Source: Acinetobacter bohemicus ANC 3994
Lineage (GTDB): Bacteria; Pseudomonadota; Gammaproteobacteria; Pseudomonadales; Moraxellaceae
Assembly: GCF_000367925.1 (NCBI RefSeq)
Contig: NZ_KB849176.1
Coordinates: forward strand, 1 to 64,000
Length of the DNA stretch: 64,000 nucleotides
Direction of reading: 5' to 3'
Shown here one piece after another: positions 13,198 to 20,890 of this stretch; the first letter of the stretch is position 1; every line of letters begins with the position of its first letter. A program made the translations under genes and the position numbers. The notes below the pieces were generated by a model. The model was not told where the DNA came from, did no database searches, and was given only the letters and a program-made list of their open reading frames with translations.

Positions 13198-14541
13198 TTA
13201 AGTTTCAGATGATTTCTGCCATGTGTTGAGTAGCTCAAGCATGGCAGAAACTTTATCAAAACATTCCTGATATTCTGCATCGCAATTTGAAGCGATCGTT
13301 ACACCACCACCGGCCCATAAAGAGACATCGTCTTGATACTTTTGGATGGAGCGAATCAAAATATTCCAAGAACCTGTCCCATCAAAATTAAAATAACCAA
13401 GACTACCGCAATAAGCACCGCGTGGAGCACCCTCTAGTTCATCAATAATTTGCATGGCACGAATTTTGGGTGCACCGGTAATTGAGCCACCCGGTAGCGC
13501 AGCCATGAGGACATCAAAGGGATTGCTCTCATCTTTGAGCGTGGCTGTGACTTCGCTGACCATATGGTGAACTTGATTAAACGATTCAATTTCAAAAAGT
13601 TGCGGGGTTTTTACCGAACCTGTTTCAGCATAAACACTCAGATCATTGCGGAGTAAATCGACAATCATCACATTTTCAGCTTGATCTTTTTTAGAATCAA
13701 TCAAGCGTTGTTTTGATTGTTCATCTTGCTTTGGGTCAGCATAACGAGGCATCGTGCCTTTGATGGGGCGAGTCACAATTTTTCGATTTGCTTCAAAATC
13801 AATGAAAAGCTCAGGTGAGCAGCTTAACAGTTCAAAATCATCAATTTTTAAATAGCCAGAATAGGGGGCATCGGTAAGTTTCCAGAAATCTTCAGCGATA
13901 TCGAGTAAGCAACCTTGCGCTTTTGCTGTAAATTCTTGCGTTAAATTAATTTGATAGCAGTCGCCTGCTTTAATATATTCTTGCACTTGCTTAAATGCAG
14001 CTTGATATTCATTTTTACTCCAACGTGCACTGCAAGCTTGGGTCAGTTGGAAAGACGGATCTTTTTTGTTGGTTAATGCAGTTTGAATCAATTGGAAAAT
14101 TTCCTCAGCTTCATCTTCATCACTAAAAAAAGTCCAACCTTGTGGCGTGAGTTTTAGATAACTGCGATAAATACCTAAAAATAAAGCAGGTTGTTTTTTT
14201 TCTTGAATAGAGACTTGCTGTTGCGCAGCAGTATCATAACTGATGAAACCAATCAAGCCCCCTTTAAAATCAGCATGATGGGTTTGAGTATTGCCTTTAA
14301 AAAAATGATTAAAATGAATAGCTGATGATTTTTCTTGGTATTGATCTAGAGCAACCCGTTTGAAACTTTGAGTGATTTGATCTTGCTTGAGCATATATTC
14401 AGAAGCAAAAAAAGCGATCACAGGCTGATTTACATTTTTCAAATAAACCAAATGTGTGAGATGTGATAAAGCAGAGAGTATTTGATCGGGACTAAGCCAT
14501 TGTTCAGTCAACAATTTTTGAAAAATAACGGAATTATTCAT
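13198..14541 (-). CDS. pabB: Aminodeoxychorismate synthase component I PabB
   Basis: Chorismate-utilising enzyme (447 aa) that makes 4-amino-4-deoxychorismate for folate, using ammonia from a PabA-type glutaminase. The chorismate-binding domain fills the C-terminal half: SCSPELFI, then RPIKGTMPR, then PGGSITGAPKIRAMQIIDELE. The Lys in PIKGT distinguishes PabB from anthranilate synthase TrpE, which has Ala there. The N-terminal part is divergent. The gene is single, convergent with hisC (4-bp gap) and divergent from filA. Confidence 0.94.
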   Translation of the reverse strand: MNNSVIFQKLLTEQWLSPDQILSALSHLTHLVYLKNVNQPVIAFFASEYMLKQDQITQSFKRVALDQYQEKSSAIHFNHFFKGNTQTHHADFKGGLIGFISYDTAAQQQVSIQEKKQPALFLGIYRSYLKLTPQGWTFFSDEDEAEEIFQLIQTALTNKKDPSFQLTQACSARWSKNEYQAAFKQVQEYIKAGDCYQINLTQEFTAKAQGCLLDIAEDFWKLTDAPYSGYLKIDDFELLSCSPELFIDFEANRKIVTRPIKGTMPRYADPKQDEQSKQRLIDSKKDQAENVMIVDLLRNDLSVYAETGSVKTPQLFEIESFNQVHHMVSEVTATLKDESNPFDVLMAALPGGSITGAPKIRAMQIIDELEGAPRGAYCGSLGYFNFDGTGSWNILIRSIQKYQDDVSLWAGGGVTIASNCDAEYQECFDKVSAMLELLNTWQKSSET

Positions 14542-14800
14542 ACAGTGTTAAATTATAAAAGGCGATACATAGAAATACTATTCTATAACAATGTTTATGC
14601 ATAAAAACTGTAAATACCGTTTGTCGGTAACATATAGATTGCGACCAACAGCAGTTGAACAAAAAATGACACAGATATAACTTAACTAGGGCAAACAGAC
14701 TGCTCAAGGAAAAGATTCACTGTTGTCAAAAAACAAAAAACAATAGGTGATATCGAGTGGTTGACCATCAAAAAAATAATACTCTTGGGAGAGTACAAAG

Positions 14801-15817
14801 ATGAAAAAATTTACTAAACTTGCTTTAGTTTCTTCATTGGCAATTAGTGCAAATGCGATGGCAATGCAAGCAATGGATGATGCTTCATTGGGCGCAACTA
14901 CTGGTCAAGATGGTATTAACATCGGGATTGGTATTTCAAAAATCGAAATCGAAAAACTTTATATTCATGATAATGATGGTTTAACGGCAGCAGGCGTAGC
15001 AGGTGATGCTGGCTTTGGTGGTACTGGTACAGCTGGTGCAATTGTAATCAAGGGGAATGGTACTGGTGTCACAGCTACTAAAGGTATTGTGATTGGTGCA
15101 AACTATGACAACAATGGTGCATATTTATTGGCATCACGTAACTTGGCAGATTTGCAAATCGATAGTGATGCGGGTACAGGCGCTAATGGTGCATTTATCA
15201 ATATTGCTGCTCAAGTGTCTGGCTTAGATATTAATATTGGTGAAATTGGTGTAACGGCATCTGGTGTAGCTGGAGCAGGAACTAATGCGGGTACAATCCG
15301 CCGTGGTGGTAAAGATGATGCAGGTGCAGGTCAGAATTACAACGCAATCTTAAGTGGTTTATCGCTTAAAACAGGCCAAATGACTGCCAATATCCAATTG
15401 GGTGCAGCGCCTCAAGGTGCAATGATTAAATTGAATACCAAAATGGTCGGTGGTCTTGAAATTAAGAACCTAGGTATTTTGGATAATTCAACTAAACAGG
15501 GTACGGGTGATGGTACTGCTACTAACCGTGCTGCTGGTGAAATCTTTGTTGAAAGCATCAAAGTTGCAGATGCAAATTCTACCGATTTAACCATCAAGCA
15601 AAGTGTTAGTGTGGTTGGTAAAGAAGGCGCGAGTAATGGTTATATTCGTATGATCAGTAGCTCAGGTCCAATTGATACCTATGTAAAAGGCGTTCATTTA
15701 GGTAGTCGTACTGCTGGTTCAATTGGTGATGTAGAGGTGCAAGGTTTGCAAACTTACTTCAGCCCAGCTATGGGTACTTATGTTCCTGGTTCTGTAATTA
15801 CAATTTCTGGTCGTTAA
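14801..15817 (+). CDS. filA: FilA, exported Gly-rich DUF6160-type protein
   Basis: A 338-aa exported protein with a clear Sec signal peptide (MKKFTKLALVSSLAISANAMA). The mature part is rich in Gly, Ala, Ile and Asn, has no cysteine, and shows alternating hydrophobic strands such as DGINIGIGISKIEIEKLYI, SGLDINIGEIGV and GGLEIKNLGIL, which suggests a repetitive beta structure. A GATTGQDGI-type segment follows the signal peptide. I recognise it as the first gene of the Acinetobacter fil cluster, annotated as a putative pilus system. It has a strong ribosome site (GGGAGAG) and is followed by a strong terminator, so it is probably made in excess over filB-F. Its function is not established; it may be the main extracellular subunit. 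Confidence 0.75.
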   Translation: MKKFTKLALVSSLAISANAMAMQAMDDASLGATTGQDGINIGIGISKIEIEKLYIHDNDGLTAAGVAGDAGFGGTGTAGAIVIKGNGTGVTATKGIVIGANYDNNGAYLLASRNLADLQIDSDAGTGANGAFINIAAQVSGLDINIGEIGVTASGVAGAGTNAGTIRRGGKDDAGAGQNYNAILSGLSLKTGQMTANIQLGAAPQGAMIKLNTKMVGGLEIKNLGILDNSTKQGTGDGTATNRAAGEIFVESIKVADANSTDLTIKQSVSVVGKEGASNGYIRMISSSGPIDTYVKGVHLGSRTAGSIGDVEVQGLQTYFSPAMGTYVPGSVITISGR

Positions 15818-15825
15818 GCTTAAAT

Positions 15826-15860
15826 AAAAAAAAGCGCGTGATTTCACGCGCTTTTTTTTA
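15826..15860 (+). terminator. Terminator between filA and filB
   Basis: AAAAAGCGCGTG pairs with CACGCGCTTTTT over a 4-nt loop, followed by more Ts. As all fil genes point the same way, it probably works as an attenuator that raises filA over the rest. Confidence 0.93.
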
Positions 15861-15944
15861 CAAAAATAATGTGAAATTTTTCAAAAAAGTAAAAAAAAGC
15901 TGTTTTTTTTTATAAAAAAAGGTATCTTCATTTTTACATGGATG

Positions 15945-15960
15945 TAGAGCATTTGCTCTA
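15945..15960 (+). promoter_or_regulatory. Hairpin in filB leader
   Basis: TAGAGC pairs perfectly with GCTCTA over an ATTT loop, 54 nt before the filB start. It has no T-tract, so it is not an intrinsic terminator; it may stabilise the processed filB mRNA end. Low certainty. Confidence 0.4.
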
Positions 15961-16014
15961 GAAAAATAATGAACATAGGCACGTCATGCCGATAACTAGA
16001 AAAGTTAAAAAGAT

Positions 16015-16848
16015 ATGTTAGAGATCGCATTAGGCTCGGCATTGATGTATTACTTTGCCACAGAAGCCTTTGAAATTAAGAAAAAACCAGCGGAAGCGGT
16101 TTATTACACAGAAACCTTGGATTCTCGACAAGATTCTTTTAGTCGAATGCATCGTGAGCCTGTTCTCATCAAACCTGCTTTAGAGGATCAGTTTCGTGGC
16201 ATAGTCCGTCAAGCATATGACTATAGTTGTGGGTCTGCCGCATTAACGACATTGTTAAATGGTTATGTGGGTACACAGTTATCCGAACAACAAACCATGA
16301 ATGGTCTGTTGAAGTTTGGTGAAACTGAAAAAATTATTGAACGTCGAAGTTTCTCTCTTTTAGATATGAAGCGCTTTGTCGGTGCATTAGGCCTAGAAAG
16401 TGGTGGCTATAAAGGTGAGTTTTCAGATTTAGTCACACAGGCTCAGCCTGCTATTGTGCCAATTTCTTATGCAGGATTTAAGCATTTCGTTGTTTTTAAG
16501 GCCTATAAGAACGGTCGTGTCTATGTAGCTGATCCAGCATTGGGGAATATCAGTTTTGATGAACAGCGTTTTAAAGATATTTGGGAAAACAATACGCTTT
16601 TTTTAATTAATGTCGCTCCTGAACACAGAAAAAAATTCTTAGCACTGCAAGATTCAGATTTACGACATGTAGAGGATGCAACAGTGAATCGCTACGCTTT
16701 TGTTGATTTGCAGTATCCACAATTTTACATGGATAAAATTGCAGATAAGGCATCAACAATTCGTTTAGATAAAAATTTAAATGAAGAATCCGAAAATTTT
16801 GGTAAACCTACATATAATTTTTTACGTCTTTATTACAAGAGTAAATAA
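16015..16848 (+). CDS. filB: FilB, C39-family cysteine peptidase
   Basis: A 277-aa C39-like (papain-fold) peptidase. All key residues are visible: the oxyanion Gln66 and Cys72 in RQAYDYSCGSAALTTLL, His157 in GFKHFVVF and Asp173 in VADPALGNI. C39 domains usually remove leader peptides of exported substrates; here the domain is free, not fused to an ABC transporter. The N-terminus is weakly hydrophobic (residues 1-20) and could anchor or export the protein; an in-frame stop 9 nt upstream excludes a longer form. The ribosome site is weak. It lies between FilA (likely substrate) and FilC (outer-membrane barrel), the same logic as FapD in the Pseudomonas fap operon. Substrate is inferred. Confidence 0.8.
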   Translation: MLEIALGSALMYYFATEAFEIKKKPAEAVYYTETLDSRQDSFSRMHREPVLIKPALEDQFRGIVRQAYDYSCGSAALTTLLNGYVGTQLSEQQTMNGLLKFGETEKIIERRSFSLLDMKRFVGALGLESGGYKGEFSDLVTQAQPAIVPISYAGFKHFVVFKAYKNGRVYVADPALGNISFDEQRFKDIWENNTLFLINVAPEHRKKFLALQDSDLRHVEDATVNRYAFVDLQYPQFYMDKIADKASTIRLDKNLNEESENFGKPTYNFLRLYYKSK

Positions 16849-16894
16849 AGTTTAAAAGTGACAGATTAAAAAAATAAAAATGGTGAGATGGAAT

Positions 16895-18010
16895 ATGAAT
16901 CGTAAATGGATGAACAAAACTTTATTGGCTTTGAGTATTCAAGTGGCAATAGGGGGAGCATATGCAGCAGAAGAGCCAGCACTGGGTGGGTATGAGGCTG
17001 TCGATGAGTCAGAGGCTGTTGTATCTGCACCCTCACAGCCTTCAGCAAATACAGCAACGCAACCTGTCGATGAACAATCACAGGCTTCTTCAGCATTACA
17101 ACAGCAAGAAGGTGATGCGAGTAAGGAAACAAGTTTACAAGAAGTTTTTACCTCAAATGAAAGACAGTATTCATTAATCAAAAAAGGTGATATCTCATCT
17201 TATTATGATATTGATTATACCTATTATCGTGATACGCAAATTGATGCTGAAATGGCCAAAGGTCAGCTTTATCAATTACGTGTTCAAGAAAATGCCACAC
17301 ATTCAATGACCAATACTTTTACTGCGCAGTATGGTGTTCTCGATAATTTAACCTTTACTGCGTCTTTGCCATTAGTTGCCAAAACAGATTTACTAAAAGA
17401 TGCCTCTACAGCAGGTTTGGGGGATATTTCTTTTGGTGCACGTTGGGAACCCTTCCCACTAAAAACTGGCCGATTACCGCTGATTTTATTTGGTAATGTA
17501 TCGACTAAAACAGGTGATAGCCCATATGAAGTCAATGCAGCCGATGACCTAGGAACAGGAAAGGGCTATTACTCGGCGGGTGTTGGTGCCAGTACACGTA
17601 AATATATAGACCCTGTTGTACTTTTTGCCTCTGTTTCAGCGAATTATGGCTTTAAAGAAACGGGGCTTAATCAGAAACGTGGTTCACGTATTATTGATGA
17701 TTTTGAACCGGGGATTAGTGGTGGTTTTGCGTTTGGTTTTGCTTATTCGTTTAACTATGATGTTTCGATGACGATGTCATATCAGCAAAGTTTTAACACT
17801 GGATCGGAATTTACCTATAGTTCTGGTGAAAGTTATTCTCCCGCTGACCAGACCAGTTCTACTTTAGCAATTTCATTAGGTGTTCGTGTATCGCCAGAGA
17901 CCATTGTGAATGGAACTGTGGGTATAGGCTTAACAGAAGATGCACCTGATGTCTCTTTAGGTTTGTCATTCCCGCTTGATATTTTAGGTTTCGGTAAGAA
18001 ACTACGCTAA
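16895..18010 (+). CDS. filC: FilC, outer-membrane barrel
   Basis: A 371-aa predicted outer-membrane beta-barrel. There is a signal peptide ending around GGAYA, then a low-complexity Ser/Gln/Ala/Glu linker (roughly residues 25-85), then repeated amphipathic strands resembling the phenol-degradation MetA-type barrels (NTFTAQYGVLDNLTFTASLP, GLGDISFGARWEP, LAISLGVRVSP), ending in a barrel-like C-terminus. The start at 16895 has GGTGAG 7 nt upstream; the ATG at 16880 has no ribosome site. The linker-plus-barrel design and the adjacent C39 peptidase suggest a secretion channel like FapF; this is inference. Confidence 0.7.
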   Translation: MNRKWMNKTLLALSIQVAIGGAYAAEEPALGGYEAVDESEAVVSAPSQPSANTATQPVDEQSQASSALQQQEGDASKETSLQEVFTSNERQYSLIKKGDISSYYDIDYTYYRDTQIDAEMAKGQLYQLRVQENATHSMTNTFTAQYGVLDNLTFTASLPLVAKTDLLKDASTAGLGDISFGARWEPFPLKTGRLPLILFGNVSTKTGDSPYEVNAADDLGTGKGYYSAGVGASTRKYIDPVVLFASVSANYGFKETGLNQKRGSRIIDDFEPGISGGFAFGFAYSFNYDVSMTMSYQQSFNTGSEFTYSSGESYSPADQTSSTLAISLGVRVSPETIVNGTVGIGLTEDAPDVSLGLSFPLDILGFGKKLR

Positions 18011-18022
18011 GAGGGTGGTCGT

Positions 18023-19687
18023 ATGTATAAGATTCGACTTCGCCCGTTAGCAGCAGCAATTATATTATCGGGCTGTTCAAGTGCAACGTTTGCTCAATTG
18101 GGGCAAAACTTGTCTGTTGATATTCGATCACTCAGTATGGGGAATGCCGTAACGGCAGATCCTCCGGGCATTAGTGCCATTCATTTTAACCCTGCTGCTT
18201 TGACCAAAATTGAAGGTTTACAAACAGACGTACAGGGTATTCTTGCTAATTTTGATATTCAAAGAGAGTTTTCAGTTCCGGCAGGTTACAACGTATTTGG
18301 TTACTCTGATGATCCAATGGTGTGTAATGACGGTCCTGAAGTTTCTTCAGATTTGTGTACCGACTTTAAGGGTACGGTTAATGGTGATGTAGAATACGTC
18401 AGCTTATATGTGCCGATATTGAAAAAAATGGTCGATCTGGGTGAAGGAATCCCGATGGCTGCACCTACCGCAGGTATCGCCTATAAACCACCCGGTTCAA
18501 AAATGACGTTTGCCACAGCAATGTATGCACCTTTAGTTGCTGGTTTTGGTGCTGAAAATGGTAATCCGGGGAATTATATGGGGCAACAAGTTGCTCTGGA
18601 ACGGATTACCTATTTATCACCATCAATTGCCTATGAAGTGAATGATGCTTTGTCGATCGGTGCTTCAGTGGGGATGTCTTATCAAGCGATTGGCTTAAAA
18701 ACAGATTTGCGTTTTCCCAATGAATTGATTGGTATGCTAAGAATGATCGATGAGGTCGTTTGTACCCCTTTCAAGGAAAATCAGGACATTATTACTGATA
18801 TCTTGCTCCTCGGTATGTGTAATACCGAAGAAGGCATGAATCCTTTTGGCCGTTTTGGACAAATGCAGCTTGCATTGGAGCAGTCACTCAGTCCGAGTTA
18901 TAACTTGGGTGTCTTGTGGGAACCCACCGAAGACTTTAGTTTTGGGATGGTCTATCAAAGTTCTGCAAAAATGCGCCTAAAAGGTAAATATCATATTGAT
19001 AATGCTAAAGCGCCACAGGAGCTGATTAAAGGGTTAATGTCTTCGCCAACAGGTCAAATTCTTGCCGCAATTCTCGGTTTCCCGAGTGTGGTGCCTGCAA
19101 GTGAGTCAGGTCTTGTTTCAATGGACTTTGAGTATCCTGCACATTTTCAAGCCGGTGTGAAATATAAGGTCTTACCTGATTTACAAGTTAATTTTGATGT
19201 TGGATGGACCGATTATAAGGCTTGGGATAAGTTTAAATTTGAATTCGATCGCCAAATTTCAGCATTAAAAATTGCCAAATTACTCTCGGCAAATATCGGA
19301 GATACGTCTTTAGCATTGCCGCTAGAATTTACTTCCCCATGGAATTTTGGCATCGGTATGGAATATTCAGCGACAGATCGTTTGAAGTTACGTGCGGGAT
19401 ATGAGCCTCGTACCAGTGCAATTCCTGATAATAAACGCAATACGATGGTTCCGATTAACAATGCACAATTGTTTGGTTTAGGGGTGGGCTACCGTTTTGA
19501 TGCAGATACGGATGTAGATTTGTCGATTGGTTTTCTACGCAGTAAAGATAAAATTCCAGCAAATTCGAGTAGCTTAGCAAACCAAACAGGTGTCAATAAT
19601 ATTCTATTGAATCCTTATGCAGGTCTAAATGTTAAAACGGATACGAAAGTCACAATTCTAGGATTGAACTATAGAACCCGATGGTAG
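18023..19687 (+). CDS. filD: FilD, FadL-like outer-membrane protein
   Basis: A 554-aa outer-membrane protein of the FadL/OMPP1/TodX type. The mature N-terminus matches the family (SVDIRSLSMGNAVTADPPGISAIHFNPAAL), and strand-turn repeats continue to the C-terminal LGLNYRTRW ending in an aromatic residue, as barrels do. The signal peptide contains LSGC, which looks like a lipobox, but a signal-peptidase I site after TFA would fit FadL proteins better. GAGGGTGG provides a strong ribosome site, 12 nt after filC. FadL proteins move hydrophobic ligands; the ligand here is unknown. Confidence 0.75.
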   Translation: MYKIRLRPLAAAIILSGCSSATFAQLGQNLSVDIRSLSMGNAVTADPPGISAIHFNPAALTKIEGLQTDVQGILANFDIQREFSVPAGYNVFGYSDDPMVCNDGPEVSSDLCTDFKGTVNGDVEYVSLYVPILKKMVDLGEGIPMAAPTAGIAYKPPGSKMTFATAMYAPLVAGFGAENGNPGNYMGQQVALERITYLSPSIAYEVNDALSIGASVGMSYQAIGLKTDLRFPNELIGMLRMIDEVVCTPFKENQDIITDILLLGMCNTEEGMNPFGRFGQMQLALEQSLSPSYNLGVLWEPTEDFSFGMVYQSSAKMRLKGKYHIDNAKAPQELIKGLMSSPTGQILAAILGFPSVVPASESGLVSMDFEYPAHFQAGVKYKVLPDLQVNFDVGWTDYKAWDKFKFEFDRQISALKIAKLLSANIGDTSLALPLEFTSPWNFGIGMEYSATDRLKLRAGYEPRTSAIPDNKRNTMVPINNAQLFGLGVGYRFDADTDVDLSIGFLRSKDKIPANSSSLANQTGVNNILLNPYAGLNVKTDTKVTILGLNYRTRW

Positions 19688-19701
19688 GTATATTGAAAAT
19701 A

Positions 19702-20868
19702 ATGAAAAAAAAATTATGGGTGAAATCGATACTGACATTATGCCTTTTAGATGTATCTTTTTCATATGCAGGTGAGTTTTATACCATTATTGGTCCAGAT
19801 GGTCGACCAATAGTGGTGCAACAAAAAAGCCTGCCGCCGAAAAGCAATGTTGCTGAAGTTTTAATGCAACAGCAACCATCTGCTCCAGAGCAAAAACAAG
19901 TGCTTGATATTCAGCCACCAATTGCTGTAGCTGAAATAAAGTCATCAAACGGTTCCAAGTTGTCAGTTGACCATCAAGCATTGGCGAATATGACAACAAA
20001 ACCTGCTCATGTTGTTGATCAAGCTATAAAACAGAGTGTTGTACAACTAGAGTCCAAACATGAAAAACAAACCAAAGATGTTTTAAAGCCAAAGCCAGAG
20101 GTTGAGAGAGTTGTACAGCAGCTGAGCCTCCCGCTTGTTGTAAAACAAGAAGAAACTGAAAATATCGACGCTTTTGTGAGTATTAATGGTGAAAAATATA
20201 TTAGAAATGAATACTTAGAAGATAAGGAATTTAATCTAGAGGGTAAAAAGCGTTTTTATGCAATGCCTGAAGGGGTCATTGATATTAAGCATGGCGCAAC
20301 GCGGTTGCAATTGGTAGAAAGAGAAAAAGGTGTAAGTAAATCAATCATACAGTCACTTTTTAACAAGAATCAGAAAAAAGAGAGTGGCCCCATTACACTG
20401 TCATCGACCTATTATCGAATTTCACAAGCAGATGTGGTGGATGGTTTAGGACAACAATGTATTAAAGACAAAAGAATTAAAAATGCCAAAACAGTGAGTT
20501 TGGGGAAAGAGGTTAATTTATGGCCGCGAGTACCGTTAAAAGATCAATTCGATTTTGAAATTGTCAAGGTATCCAATGCAATTCAAAATATTCAAATTAA
20601 TTCTTACGCTTCACGTCAACAGGACCCTACGTTTTATTGGCCCTTTGTGGTGTTTTTAGATGCAAATGCTTGTGTCCTAGAAGGTGCTGGTGGTTTTAAA
20701 AATCATGATGCAGTGGCATCTTTTACGTCCTATGAAAAAATTGAAGGGGTGATTCATGTCCCACTTAAAAGTCAATATATATTACTCACACCTTTAGCCA
20801 GTGCCATCGATTTAGACAACAGAGCACTGACCAATCAAGGTCAATTAAAGTTAATTGCAATTCGTTAA
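19702..20868 (+). CDS. filE: FilE, periplasmic protein
   Basis: A 388-aa exported protein with a signal peptide (KKKLWVKSILTLCLLDVSFSYA). The N-terminal half is a Gln/Val/Lys-rich linker likely to be disordered. The C-terminal 150 residues look folded and beta-rich (ISSTYY-like, NLWPRVPLKD, YWPFVVFLDANACVLEG, YILLTPLAS), faintly like MalM-type periplasmic proteins; this resemblance is weak. I recognise it as the fil-cluster gene labelled putative pilus assembly protein. Start codon: ATG 19702 places the signal peptide at the terminus; ATG 19681, which overlaps filD, adds seven residues. Function unknown. Confidence 0.6.
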   Translation: MKKKLWVKSILTLCLLDVSFSYAGEFYTIIGPDGRPIVVQQKSLPPKSNVAEVLMQQQPSAPEQKQVLDIQPPIAVAEIKSSNGSKLSVDHQALANMTTKPAHVVDQAIKQSVVQLESKHEKQTKDVLKPKPEVERVVQQLSLPLVVKQEETENIDAFVSINGEKYIRNEYLEDKEFNLEGKKRFYAMPEGVIDIKHGATRLQLVEREKGVSKSIIQSLFNKNQKKESGPITLSSTYYRISQADVVDGLGQQCIKDKRIKNAKTVSLGKEVNLWPRVPLKDQFDFEIVKVSNAIQNIQINSYASRQQDPTFYWPFVVFLDANACVLEGAGGFKNHDAVASFTSYEKIEGVIHVPLKSQYILLTPLASAIDLDNRALTNQGQLKLIAIR

Positions 20869-20890
20869 GAATAGAACAAGAGAATTCAGG

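Noticed and set aside
18023..18100. FilD as a lipoprotein because of LSGC
   Set aside because: The mature N-terminus after TFA matches FadL proteins, which are not lipidated; the Cys is probably within the signal peptide. Not fully excluded.
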